From Rhizobium mesoamericanum STM3625 (GTDB taxonomy: Bacteria; Pseudomonadota; Alphaproteobacteria; Rhizobiales; Rhizobiaceae), in the NCBI RefSeq assembly GCF_000312665.1, contig NZ_HF536773.1, positions 421,582-485,581 of the forward strand: a stretch of DNA of 64,000 bases. Reading direction: 5' to 3'. The notes beneath the pieces were generated by a model that ran no database searches, was not told where the DNA came from, and worked only from the letters and a program-made list of their open reading frames with translations. Below, piece after piece: positions 36,601 to 44,516 of this stretch. The position numbers and the translations under genes are program-made. Position 1 is the first letter of the stretch. Each line of letters opens with the position of its first letter.

Positions 36601-36815
36601 GCGTTGTGCCTTTGGTCGCAGCCACTGGCGCAGGAGCGGCCAGCAGACAGGCAATTGGTACGACTGTTCTTGGAGGACTACTCGTCGGCACTATCGTTGG
36701 CCTCCTCGTGATCCCACTCCTCTATATCCTTGTCCAAACAGTCCGGGAGACGGTGAAGCGTCGAATTTTCGGTGTTCCAAAGAGTGAGCCTGCGACGGTG
36801 GTCGTTCCGGATTAG
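33666..36815 (+). CDS. RND multidrug efflux pump (HAE1 family)
   Basis: A 1049-residue inner-membrane transporter of the AcrB/MexB type, about the standard length. TM1 starts 'RPRFAMVIAIVMMIAGVAALFLIPVAQFPEI' in pieces. The proton relay is intact: the Asp pair in TM4 ('LVVDDAIIVVENV') and Lys in TM10 ('LAAKNAILIVEF'). It exports drugs or other amphipathic compounds with the adaptor at 32497. No outer-membrane TolC-like gene is nearby, so the pump must borrow a channel. Translationally coupled by ATGA. Confidence 0.95.
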   Translation: MNISAPFVARPRFAMVIAIVMMIAGVAALFLIPVAQFPEITPPEVQVTASYPGANASVMTDSVGAPIEDQVNGVEDMLYMSSSSTNNGTYSLTVTFAAGTDPAIAQVNVQNRVAMATPRLPAAVTQTGVSVRSRSSSMLLGFAIYSPKGTKDEIFISNYATINIRDAIARLPGVGEASVFGPAYSMRVWMNPDRMQALGVTAADLTAAIQAQNAQASAGQLGSPPSPTGQQLQLTVTARGRLASEAEFGNIIVRTNRDGAIVRIRDVARVELGAQSYDSASTLNGQPSATVVVYQSSDANALAVSAAVVRELETLSKQFPDDVAYTVVFDTTTFVQQTIQEILVTLAITFALVVAVVYIFLQDWRATVIPTLTIPVSLVGGFAVLYLMGYSANTITLFAMILAISLVVDDAIIVVENVQRVMSEAGVGVREATLRTMNEVTGPIVATTLVLAALFIPVAFLAGITGELYRQFAVTILVTITFSTINALTLSPALCVLMLRPAQESPSLFFGKVNEGLDASRRFYLRLLGTFSRRLILAALLLVAVFGGIYGFYRVLPTGFVPAEDQGYLFMNVQLPSGASLERTQQTIAKVSSVLQQTPGVANTIGIAGASMVGGGGSNSGMVISALRPWNERGSDQSVFALIDRLRAEFSTISTASVVPFNPPAIPGLGTTGGFDFRLQARAGQSQEELAEVMRGLIIAANQTGKMSSVFSTFSADTPQIYLDIDRKRAELFGVSPATIFSTLQSHLGSSYVDDFNIFSRVFQVRIQDEPSFRTRVEDIQRLRVRGQSGNFVPLQGLLSISTIYGPNSVNRYNLFPSAAINGQAADGSSTGQALEAMETLAAEKLPSGFGYEWTGLALQERQAGNQTAVILVMGIVFTYLFLVAQYESWSVPLAVMLSVTVAVVGALGGLVIGGIDLNIYAQIGLLLLIGLAAKNAILIVEFAKERREGGLSIIEAATAGTSQRFRPVLMTAMASVLGVVPLVAATGAGAASRQAIGTTVLGGLLVGTIVGLLVIPLLYILVQTVRETVKRRIFGVPKSEPATVVVPD

Positions 36816-36958
36816 AGACGCATCCGAAAACCGCACCATGGGATGAGGAGGCCAGAGAATTAGTCGACATGCTTGCGCATCTTTCTCGATATATACCTCC
36901 TTGCTCGACGCCCTCTTGGCGGGCGTCTTTATGCAACCTTTGCGGCCACAATGGACAG

Positions 36959-37789
36959 ATGGGCAAGATCGTCAGCCTAAATGTCTCCCGTACTCTCAGC
37001 TGCCGGACAAGGACGCTCTTTCGAACTCTTTTCTCCCTTAGCCTGTCGCTTCTGGCGGCATGCTCGCTCCTGACGGAGCGAGCGACAGCGATACCCCCCG
37101 AGAAACACGATGCGGAATGTGTCGTGCTTATGCATGGGCTTGCTCGCGGCAACGGATCGCTTTGGCTCGTCGAGAAGGTGCTGGCGCGGCGGGGATTTGT
37201 CGTGATCAACGAAGACTATCCGTCGACCACAGCACCAATCGCGGAGCTCGCAAGCCACGTCGGAAACTCGGTCGACGCCTGCGGCGCGCGACGGGTCAAT
37301 TTTGTGACCCACTCCATGGGAGGAATTCTGGTTCGCTACTGGCTTGCTAACACACGGCCCCGGAACCTGGGGCGGGTTGTGATGCTCGCTCCACCCAATA
37401 ATGGTTCCGAGATCGTGGATGTCTTCGGAGACATGCCACCATTCCGCTGGATCAACGGCCCCGCTGGGCTCGAACTTGGAACCGATGCAGCAGCTGCACC
37501 GAAAGTTCTACCAAAGCCCGACTATCCCGTGGGCATCATCGCGGGCGACATATCTTTAAATCCGGTCTTCGATTCCATCATCGAAGGGCCGAATGACGGG
37601 AAGGTGTCAGTCGCATCGACGAAGCTGGAAGGCGCCGACGACCATTTGGTGCTTCATGCTACCCACACGTTCATGATGTTCAATCCAATTGTCGTCGTGG
37701 AGATCGTCAACTTCCTTGAAAGGGGCACTTTCGATCACAACCTCACTCTACAAAAAGCGAGCGCGATCATCCTCGCAATGTTCACATGA
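36959..37789 (+). CDS. Lipoprotein alpha/beta hydrolase (lipase/esterase-like)
   Basis: A 276-residue protein. The N-terminal basic stretch and hydrophobic segment end in 'LSLLAACSLL', a lipobox with Cys at about residue 35. The hydrolase core has 'CVVLMHGLARGNGSL' (oxyanion region) and the nucleophile elbow 'VTHSMGGIL', with Ser as nucleophile and His probably in 'LHATHTFMMF'. Such proteins hydrolyse esters or lipids in the envelope. The start is uncertain: ATG 36959 lacks a clear ribosome binding site and an in-frame ATG lies at 36869. Confidence 0.8.
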   Translation: MGKIVSLNVSRTLSCRTRTLFRTLFSLSLSLLAACSLLTERATAIPPEKHDAECVVLMHGLARGNGSLWLVEKVLARRGFVVINEDYPSTTAPIAELASHVGNSVDACGARRVNFVTHSMGGILVRYWLANTRPRNLGRVVMLAPPNNGSEIVDVFGDMPPFRWINGPAGLELGTDAAAAPKVLPKPDYPVGIIAGDISLNPVFDSIIEGPNDGKVSVASTKLEGADDHLVLHATHTFMMFNPIVVVEIVNFLERGTFDHNLTLQKASAIILAMFT

Positions 37790-37802
37790 GGCCCCTCAAG
37801 GA

Positions 37803-37835
37803 CGCCCGGGCGCAGCAGAAAGCCGCGCCCGGGCG
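37803..37835. terminator. Hairpin between convergent hydrolase and katG
   Basis: Two copies of the self-complementary CGCCCGGGCG (37803-37812 and 37826-37835) with a 13-base loop form a perfect 10-bp stem between the convergent hydrolase gene and katG. It is a likely bidirectional terminator, although T-runs are lacking. Confidence 0.55.
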
Positions 37836-37847
37836 AAGTCTTGCCGA

Positions 37848-40028
37848 TCAGACGAGGTCAAAACGATCGGCGTTCATGACCTTGTTCCAGGCCGCGACGA
37901 AGTCCTTGACGAATTTCTCCTTCGCATCGGACTGGCCGTAAACTTCGGCCAGGGCGCGTAGCTGCGAGTGAGAGCCGAAGATCAGGTCGACCCGAGTGGC
38001 GGTCCACTTGAGTTCATTCGTCTTGCGGTCGCGGCCCTCGTAGACGCCTTCCTTTGCGGCACTGGGCGACCACTGCGTGCCCATATCGAGCAGGTTTACG
38101 AAGAAGTCGTTTGTCAGCACCTCAGGGCGCGAGGTGAAGATGCCGTGTTCCGGTTCGCCCGCCTTCAGCACGCGCAGCCCGCCGACAAGAACGGTCATTT
38201 CGGGCCCGGTCAGCGTCAGCAATTGGGCGCGATCCACCAGTGCCTCTTCCGGCTTCATGAACTGGCGACCACCGACATAGTTGCGGAAGCCGTCCGCGCG
38301 TGGCTGAAGCGGGGCGAAGGAGGCCGCATCCGTCTGCTCCTGCGAGGCATCCATGCGGCCGGGTGTGAACGGCACGCTGATGGCGTGACCGCCTGCCTTT
38401 GCCGCTTTCTCGACGCCGGCAGCGCCAGCAAGAACGATCAGGTCGGCGAGCGAGATCTTCTTGCCACCGGTCTGGGCGGCGTTGAAGTCCTTCTGGATGC
38501 CTTCGAGGACGCCGAGCACCTTTGCGAGCTGGGCGGGTTGGTTCACTTCCCAGTCCTTCTGAGGCGCAAGGCGGATGCGCGCACCGTTTGCGCCGCCGCG
38601 TTTGTCGGATCCGCGGAAGGTAGAAGCAGAAGCCCAGGCAGTCGAGACAAGTTCCTGCACCGACAGGCCAGTCGTGAGAACCTTCTCCTTCAGGGCGGCA
38701 ATGTCTGCGTCGTCGACGAGCTTATGGTCGACGGCCGGGATGACATCCTGCCAGATCAGGTCTTCCGCCGGGACTTCCGGTCCGAGGTAGCGTACCTTTG
38801 GTCCCATATCGCGATGCGTCAGCTTGAACCATGCGCGGGCAAAAGCGTCTGCGAATGCGTCTGGATTTTCGAGGAAGCGGCGCGAGATCTTTTCGTACAC
38901 CGGATCGAAACGCAGCGACAGGTCGGTGGTCAGCATCGTTGGCAGATGCTTCTTGGAAGCGTCGAAGGCATCCGGGATGGAAGCCTCGGCGTTCTTGGCC
39001 TTCCACTGTTTTGCGCCGGCCGGGCTCTGGGTCAGCTCCCATTCGTAGCCAAACAGGTTCTCGAAGAAATGGTTGCTCCATTTCGTCGGCGTCTGCGTCC
39101 AGGTGACTTCCGGACCGCCAGTGATCGCGTCCTTGCCTACACCGGTACCAAACTTGCTCTTCCAGCCGAGACCCTGATCCTCGATCGCGCCGCCTTCCGG
39201 CTCCGCGCCGACCAGCGACGGATCGCCGGCACCATGGGTCTTTCCAAAAGTGTGGCCGCCGGCGATCAGCGCGACGGTTTCCTCGTCATTCATCGCCATG
39301 CGTGCAAAGGTTTCGCGAATGTCACGCGCTGCGGCGACCGGATCCGGGTTGCCGTTCGGACCTTCAGGGTTGACGTAGATGAGGCCCATTTGCACGGCGC
39401 CGAGCGGCTCTGAGAGTTCCCGTTCGCCGCTATAGCGCTCGTCGCCGAGCCACGTTCCCTCCGGCCCCCAGAAGAGCTCCTCCGGCTCCCAGACATCGGC
39501 GCGGCCACCCGCGAAACCGAAGGTTTTGAAGCCCATGGATTCGAGCGCGACATTGCCGGTCAGGATCAGAAGGTCTGCCCACGAAATCCGGTTTCCGTAT
39601 TTCTGCTTGATCGGCCACAGAAGGCGGCGGGCCTTGTCGAGGTTGGCATTGTCAGGCCAGCTGTTGAGTGGGGCGAAGCGCTGTTGGCCGGCACCGGCTC
39701 CACCGCGACCATCAGTGATGCGGTATGTGCCGGCGCTGTGCCAGGCCATGCGGATGAACAGGCCGCCGTAATGGCCGAAGTCAGCCGGCCACCACTCCTG
39801 CGAATCGGTCATCAGCGCATGAAGATCCTTCTTCAGGGCGTCGAGATCGAGCTTCTTGAATTCCTCGGCATAGTCGAATCCCTTGCCCATTGGATCGGAA
39901 AGACCGGAATGCTGGTGAAGAATCTGAACGTCCAACTGGTTCGGCCACCAGTCGCGGTTGGATCGACCACGGGGCGCACTACCATGCGCAACGGGACATT
40001 TGCCTGCGCTGTCGGGTTTCTGGTCCAT
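37848..40028 (-). CDS. katG: Catalase-peroxidase
   Basis: A 726-residue haem enzyme of full length. The distal active site is 'RMAWHSAGTYR' (Arg, Trp, His). The proximal haem His lies in 'ALIAGGHTFGKTHG', the covalent Met-Tyr-Trp adduct Tyr in 'MGLIYVNPEGPNG', and the second, degenerate peroxidase half follows. It removes hydrogen peroxide and can act as a peroxidase. The start ATG 40028 has GGAGA upstream. No oxyR lies beside it, but a LysR-type operator-like repeat is present upstream. Confidence 0.97.
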   Translation of the reverse strand: MDQKPDSAGKCPVAHGSAPRGRSNRDWWPNQLDVQILHQHSGLSDPMGKGFDYAEEFKKLDLDALKKDLHALMTDSQEWWPADFGHYGGLFIRMAWHSAGTYRITDGRGGAGAGQQRFAPLNSWPDNANLDKARRLLWPIKQKYGNRISWADLLILTGNVALESMGFKTFGFAGGRADVWEPEELFWGPEGTWLGDERYSGERELSEPLGAVQMGLIYVNPEGPNGNPDPVAAARDIRETFARMAMNDEETVALIAGGHTFGKTHGAGDPSLVGAEPEGGAIEDQGLGWKSKFGTGVGKDAITGGPEVTWTQTPTKWSNHFFENLFGYEWELTQSPAGAKQWKAKNAEASIPDAFDASKKHLPTMLTTDLSLRFDPVYEKISRRFLENPDAFADAFARAWFKLTHRDMGPKVRYLGPEVPAEDLIWQDVIPAVDHKLVDDADIAALKEKVLTTGLSVQELVSTAWASASTFRGSDKRGGANGARIRLAPQKDWEVNQPAQLAKVLGVLEGIQKDFNAAQTGGKKISLADLIVLAGAAGVEKAAKAGGHAISVPFTPGRMDASQEQTDAASFAPLQPRADGFRNYVGGRQFMKPEEALVDRAQLLTLTGPEMTVLVGGLRVLKAGEPEHGIFTSRPEVLTNDFFVNLLDMGTQWSPSAAKEGVYEGRDRKTNELKWTATRVDLIFGSHSQLRALAEVYGQSDAKEKFVKDFVAAWNKVMNADRFDLV

Positions 40029-40530
40029 AACGTTCTCCTTGATTGCTTCGTTTATCTGCCTTCAAAAGGGAGCGTCATCCGCCAAGCGGGACCGGCGGGA
40101 ACCCGCGCACATCCTCCCTTTGCAGCCTTCATATCTGAACCATGTGATAAATTTAAGTTGGATTTACTGATCGTTGCGATAAGCCACGCTTATTGAAACC
40201 TTCACATCGAGACAGCTTTGCTAAAAACCTCCAGCCGAGATGTCATCTTCTGATCCATCTGGTCGACGCCAAAATCGTCTGGAGGCGCGGCGTCTCACGC
40301 CGCCAGACCTGTTTTGGCATGCGCGGCACTGCCCTCAAGCAGAAGCCGGACGCGAAAGCTGCGACGCGAGTGGTGAGTAGCTCCGTAAGTTGCACCACGA
40401 TCACCGGGGACCGAATATCGTGGCGGACGAAATCGCCGTCGAATACGTCGGCGATAACGTGCGCCGCTCCAGAGCTTCCGCATGCTCAATTTGGCGCTAT
40501 GATGTGCGCCTGAACCAGCGCGAGACTATC
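40029..40530. other. Intergenic region upstream of katG
   Basis: About 500 bases. The katG promoter must lie here, with an inverted repeat at 40179-40193. Short open frames on both strands in the rest (for example 40193-40513) lack ribosome binding sites and recognisable sequence. Confidence 0.45.
40179..40193. promoter_or_regulatory. LysR-type (possibly OxyR) operator-like repeat upstream of katG
   Basis: ATAAGC-CAC-GCTTAT is a 6-bp perfect inverted repeat of the T-N11-A form used by LysR-type regulators, about 150 bases upstream of the katG start. OxyR is the usual activator of katG, but no oxyR gene is in the window, so this is a guess from position and form. Confidence 0.3.
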
Positions 40531-40806
40531 ATGCCCGACCAACATCTGAGCCTGCCGCAGGAAAGAATGACGATCATCGGAGAGCTCGATTCCGCCTCTT
40601 TCGTTCCCTGGATTCAGCGCCACGCAGCAAAGCTCGGGCTATCGCACGCTTTATCTCATACCAGTGCCGATCGGATCGAGCTGCTAATCGCCGGCGCCCC
40701 CGAATTGATCGACATGATGGAGATGGGTTGCTCGCTCGGGCCCATCGACGTCTGGGTGGAAACGATACTCCGCAGGCCGATCGTAGACGACGAAAAGCAG
40801 CGGTAG
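40531..40806 (+). CDS. Acylphosphatase-like protein without catalytic residues
   Basis: A 91-residue protein; the folded part starts at 'MTIIGELDSASFVPWIQRHAAKLGLS' and ends 'CSLGPIDVWVETI', with the spacing of acylphosphatases. The catalytic Arg normally found in the 'GVGFR' loop is replaced by 'SFVPW', and the Asn of the 'RN' turn is absent. It may bind but not hydrolyse acyl phosphates, or have another role. ATG 40567 with AGGAAAG is an alternative start. It lies upstream of the Rieske operon on the same strand, separated by about 150 bases. Confidence 0.55.
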   Translation: MPDQHLSLPQERMTIIGELDSASFVPWIQRHAAKLGLSHALSHTSADRIELLIAGAPELIDMMEMGCSLGPIDVWVETILRRPIVDDEKQR

Positions 40807-40959
40807 CGACTATCATTCAATTTTCCACTGCCCTTTATTTAATCAGCGTTGCCAATGCGAATTTGTTATGCAAACCTGTGGACTGTCTGCCGCAAGCCAG
40901 TGATCTTGGCACCGCGCCTGACGCAGGCAATCGTCTGATAATGCTAAGAAAGTCTACCT

Positions 40960-41613
40960 ATGCGATCCGATACGACGGGCACCTGGACGCCAGTCGCGCT
41001 TTCCGCGGATTTGCCGTCAGGAACGGTGATGCCGGCATGCACGAGGGTCGGATCGATCGCCCTCTGGAGAAGTGATTCGGGACGCCCCACAGCTTCGGCA
41101 GATCGCTGTCCTCATCGCGGCATGCGCCTCTCCCATGGCTTCGTGCGTGGCGAGGCCTTGTCGTGCATTTATCACGGCTGGAGTTACGCACAGGCGGGAA
41201 ACTGTCTGCGCATTCCGGCGCATCCCGGCCTCACACCACCCGAAACGATCCGTGTCGCAACTCAACACGTCGAGGAAGTCGGCGGGGTGATATGGGTGGC
41301 GGTCGGGGAACCCCCGGACCGACCGCCGCAATTTGATAACCTTGTTCCGCTGCGTTCGCTGACGGCGAATGCCGGTATTGCTGCAATGGAAACCGCAGCC
41401 GGCGCAAAGACCGGCACCGACAGTCTTCTTCGCACGTCACAGAAGAATTCGGCGGACTTGACGCTGTTGCTTGTCGCGCAGGAGCAGGATCAGACGCTTA
41501 TCCATGTCCTTCTCGATCGCGATACGACTCCGTCCCAACGTGTTTCGGCGTCACGGGCGGCCGAAACCTTGCGGCGGGCGGCAGAAGAGCTTCAGGCGAA
41601 GGGAACCGCGTGA
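40960..41613 (+). CDS. Stand-alone Rieske [2Fe-2S] protein of a split oxygenase
   Basis: A 217-residue protein. The N-terminal half is a Rieske domain with both ligand pairs, 'CPHRGMRLSHG' and 'CIYHGWSYA' (Cys-x-His and Cys-x2-His). The last 100 residues are unassigned and contain no iron-ligand motif. It therefore has an electron-carrying domain but no mononuclear iron site. The next gene supplies the catalytic domain, and its start overlaps this stop (TGATG). In an intact Rieske oxygenase the two domains share one chain. First gene of a compact operon running to 49149. Confidence 0.85.
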   Translation: MRSDTTGTWTPVALSADLPSGTVMPACTRVGSIALWRSDSGRPTASADRCPHRGMRLSHGFVRGEALSCIYHGWSYAQAGNCLRIPAHPGLTPPETIRVATQHVEEVGGVIWVAVGEPPDRPPQFDNLVPLRSLTANAGIAAMETAAGAKTGTDSLLRTSQKNSADLTLLLVAQEQDQTLIHVLLDRDTTPSQRVSASRAAETLRRAAEELQAKGTA

Positions 41614-42458
41614 TGACACCGGGGGGAATGCTCGACCAGTGGTATCCAGTCGGCCTCTTAAGCCAGCTCAGAGGGAAGGCGTACAAAACTGCCCTGATGG
41701 GCGAACCGATTGAGGTCTCGCTCGACACCGACGGCAACGCCACAGTAACCGCCCACGGCGGGCGCGCCCTGCCCGTTTGCGTTCGCTACGGTCACGTCTG
41801 GTCCTCTCTCGGCAGACCTGAGAAGGCGTTGTTTTCAATTCCCGAGGCTGACCAGCCCGGTCGCAGGTTTGTCGATGTCGGTGTCGTGCGCGTGCGCTGT
41901 TCCCCGCTGCGTGCAGTGGAGAACTTTCTCGACATCGCGCATTTCCCATTCGTGCACACAGACATCCTTGGGGCAGAGCCGCACACCGAGGTTCAGGATT
42001 ACAAGGTTGAAATCCGAGACATTGAGAACGAGGTCTGGGCAACACAGGTGAAGTTCTATCAACCACAGGCAGCGAAATCGGCAAGCGGCGGGATCACGAC
42101 GGAATACATGTACCGTGTGCCGGCCCCAACCTGCTCGGTGCTCTACAAGACCTGTCCACCCCGTCCCAGCGAGTGGGATGTGATCACTCTCTTCGTGCAG
42201 CCGCTTGCCGAAGATCTGTGTGACGTTTGGCCATGGATGGCGCTTTTGGACGACGAAACCTCTATGACTGATCTCATCCATTTCCAGCAGACCATCTTCC
42301 TTCAGGACCGGTCGATCCTGGAAAACCAGATTCCACGCCTTCTGCCTCTCGACCCGGGAATGGAGATTCCCACGCGCGCCGACCTAACGTCGGTTGCATA
42401 TCGACGCTGGCTGAAACGCCACAACTATACCTATGGCGCACAGCTGGTGGCGCAATGA
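41613..42458 (+). CDS. Rieske-less oxygenase catalytic subunit (NdmC-like)
   Basis: A 281-residue protein with the non-haem iron motif 'ENFLDIAHFPFVH' (Asp, His, His in the D-x2-H-x4-H spacing of ring-hydroxylating oxygenase alpha subunits). 'FLQDRSILENQIPRL' near residue 235 supplies the usual third, acidic ligand. No Rieske Cys/His motif is present, so the N-terminal domain of normal alpha subunits is missing. It should receive electrons from the preceding Rieske protein. The best known Rieske-less example is NdmC, part of the 7-methylxanthine N7-demethylase. Its reaction here is inferred to be an oxidative demethylation or hydroxylation, with the substrate unknown. Confidence 0.8.
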   Translation: MTPGGMLDQWYPVGLLSQLRGKAYKTALMGEPIEVSLDTDGNATVTAHGGRALPVCVRYGHVWSSLGRPEKALFSIPEADQPGRRFVDVGVVRVRCSPLRAVENFLDIAHFPFVHTDILGAEPHTEVQDYKVEIRDIENEVWATQVKFYQPQAAKSASGGITTEYMYRVPAPTCSVLYKTCPPRPSEWDVITLFVQPLAEDLCDVWPWMALLDDETSMTDLIHFQQTIFLQDRSILENQIPRLLPLDPGMEIPTRADLTSVAYRRWLKRHNYTYGAQLVAQ

Positions 42459-43111
42459 AGCTTTACGACTACATCCTATCCCCCAGCTGCTACAAAGTGC
42501 GCCTGATGGCGGCTTTAACAGCCGTTAAGCTGGATGTCAGACCAGTAGATTTTCATCCAGGCGGCGAGCATCGGGGGCCTGAGCTTATGGCGCTCAACCC
42601 TGCCGGATCGATCCCGATCCTTGAGGACGGGGATCTTCTCCTCACTGAATCGTCGGCCATGCTCGTCTATCTCGCCGCCCAGAGCGCTCCCGAATGGCTG
42701 GGCCAAACCGCCGACGAATCTGCCCGCGTGCAGCAATGGCTATCCTTTTCGCATCGGCTGACGGCGAGCCTCGGCGGCGCGCGTCTGCATGAGATGTTGC
42801 TGCGTGATGGGGATATCGCTGCCCTTCAGGCGCAAGGAATTGCCGCGTTACGCGAGTTGGAAGCGGGGCTCGTCGAACAGAAACTTCGCGGCAAGCCGTT
42901 CCTCGCTTCGGACCGTCCGACCGTGGCCGATATTGCCTGCTTCCCCTATGTGGCACTCGCGCCGGACGGTGGCGTTTCGCTCGATCCTTATCCAGCGATC
43001 CGTCTCTGGTCCCGCTCCATCCGCGCGCTCGATGCGTTCATCGAGATGCCAGGCATACACCGGCTGCACGAGTTGAAGTCCGAGCCAAATGTTCCAAAGG
43101 ACGAGGAATGA
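42455..43111 (+). CDS. Glutathione S-transferase-like protein (NdmE-like partner)
   Basis: A 218-residue protein with a thioredoxin-like N-terminal domain ('YILSPSCYKVRLMAAL', 'NPAGSIPILEDGD', 'LTESSAMLVYLA') and an all-helical C-terminal domain with 'RPTVADIACFPYVAL'. The start overlaps the oxygenase stop (ATGA). A GST-like protein encoded beside a Rieske-less oxygenase subunit matches NdmE, which holds the N7-demethylase complex together. A structural role is therefore as likely as glutathione transfer. Confidence 0.82.
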   Translation: MKLYDYILSPSCYKVRLMAALTAVKLDVRPVDFHPGGEHRGPELMALNPAGSIPILEDGDLLLTESSAMLVYLAAQSAPEWLGQTADESARVQQWLSFSHRLTASLGGARLHEMLLRDGDIAALQAQGIAALRELEAGLVEQKLRGKPFLASDRPTVADIACFPYVALAPDGGVSLDPYPAIRLWSRSIRALDAFIEMPGIHRLHELKSEPNVPKDEE

Positions 43112-43112
43112 A

Positions 43113-44492
43113 ATGGCCGGCTACCTTTTTAAGAATTGCGCAGCCGTCATCGTGAACGAGGGAAAGGGACCAAAGGTTCATCGCAATGTCGATATTCTGA
43201 CAGACGGCCCCGCCATAAAGGCCATCGGCGAAAATCTCAGCCTGGGCGAGCTACCGATCAGCACCACGGTGCAAGACGCTGCAGGCTGGTTTGTCTATCC
43301 AGGGCTCGTCAATACGCACCATCACTTCTTCCAGTGCTTCGTGCGCAATCGCGCAGATCTCGACTGGACAAAGCTGTCCGTTCTCGAATGGCTTGACCGC
43401 ATCTATCCGATCTTCTCGCGGCTGAACGAGGATTGCTTCTATCATTCCTCGGTTACGGCGATGGCGGAGATGATCAAGCATGGTTGCACCACCGCCTTCG
43501 ACCACCAGTATTGTTTCCCCCGGCATGCCGGAAAGCGGCTGATCGACCGCCAATTCGAGGCAGCTGACCTGCTCGCTATGCGCTTTCATGCCGGTCGCGG
43601 CGGCAACACCCTGCCAAAGTCCGAGGGCTCGACCATTCCGGATGCGATGCTGGAGACGACAGACGAATTCATTGCGGATTGCGCACGCCTGATTGACACC
43701 TACCACGACGCCAGCCCTTTTAGCATGCGCCAGGTCGTGGTGGCACCCTGCCAGCCGGTCAATTGCTACCGCGAGACGTTCGTCGAGTCCGTCGCACTGG
43801 CACGCGATCGTGGCGTCCAGATGCACACGCATGTTGGTGAGGGCGAAAGCGCGGTCATTGAAGCCCGCCACGGAATGCGCACGGTCGACTACTGCGCAGA
43901 ACTCGGCTTTGCTGGTCCTGATACCTTCTACGCCCATTGCTGGGAATTGACGCAGGACGAACTGCGCAAGATGGCAAAAAGTGGCACCGGCGTCTCGCAT
44001 TGCCCGGAACCGGTTTACCTCGTCGGTGCCGAGGTGACCGATATCCCTGCCATGGCTGCCCTTAACCTGCGGGTCGGGCTTGGCTGTGACGGAGCAGCGT
44101 CAAACGACAACTCGAACCTGATGCACTGCGTGCACTCGGCCTACATGCTGCAGTGCCTCTTCGCATCAAGTCGCGAGCGCCCTGTTCCACCTCCTGTCGA
44201 CTTCCTCGGCTATGCAACAAGTGGCGGGGCGGCCTTGCTCGGGCGTCACGACATTGGTCGACTGGCGCCGGGTATGGCCGCAGACTTTTTTGCGATCGAC
44301 ACCCGGCGCATGGACTACGTCGGCACGCGACACGATCCGCTGAGCCTAATTGCCAAGGTGGGCATCGGCATGCCGACGGACCTGACCATGATCAACGGCC
44401 GCATCGTCTGGCAGAAGGGCGAATTTGTGGGGCTCGACGAAGCGCGGCTGTTTGCCGAGGCGGAGGCAGCTCTTGCGAGCTTGGAATTCTAA
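43113..44492 (+). CDS. Amidohydrolase, 8-oxoguanine deaminase-like
   Basis: A 459-residue metal-dependent deaminase. Metal and catalytic residues are in 'NTHHHFFQCF', 'MHTHVGEGESA', 'AHCWELTQDEL' and 'GLGCDGAASNDNSN'. Overall resemblance is to the 8-oxoguanine deaminase/TrzN/hydroxydechloroatrazine hydrolase branch of subtype III amidohydrolases, which act on amino-substituted purines, pterins or triazines. GAGGA precedes ATG 43113. In the operon it could deaminate a guanine- or pterin-like compound that the adjacent importer brings in. Confidence 0.82.
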   Translation: MAGYLFKNCAAVIVNEGKGPKVHRNVDILTDGPAIKAIGENLSLGELPISTTVQDAAGWFVYPGLVNTHHHFFQCFVRNRADLDWTKLSVLEWLDRIYPIFSRLNEDCFYHSSVTAMAEMIKHGCTTAFDHQYCFPRHAGKRLIDRQFEAADLLAMRFHAGRGGNTLPKSEGSTIPDAMLETTDEFIADCARLIDTYHDASPFSMRQVVVAPCQPVNCYRETFVESVALARDRGVQMHTHVGEGESAVIEARHGMRTVDYCAELGFAGPDTFYAHCWELTQDELRKMAKSGTGVSHCPEPVYLVGAEVTDIPAMAALNLRVGLGCDGAASNDNSNLMHCVHSAYMLQCLFASSRERPVPPPVDFLGYATSGGAALLGRHDIGRLAPGMAADFFAIDTRRMDYVGTRHDPLSLIAKVGIGMPTDLTMINGRIVWQKGEFVGLDEARLFAEAEAALASLEF

Positions 44493-44516
44493 AACACCAA
44501 AAAGGGGAACCAAAAC

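Noticed and set aside
37968..39413. A 481-codon plus-strand open frame opposite katG
   Set aside because: katG is unmistakable; the plus-strand frame lacks domain motifs and a ribosome binding site.
40193..40513. Short open frames upstream of the acylphosphatase-like gene
   Set aside because: No ribosome binding site or recognisable sequence on either strand; considered as a gene remnant but no family could be seen.
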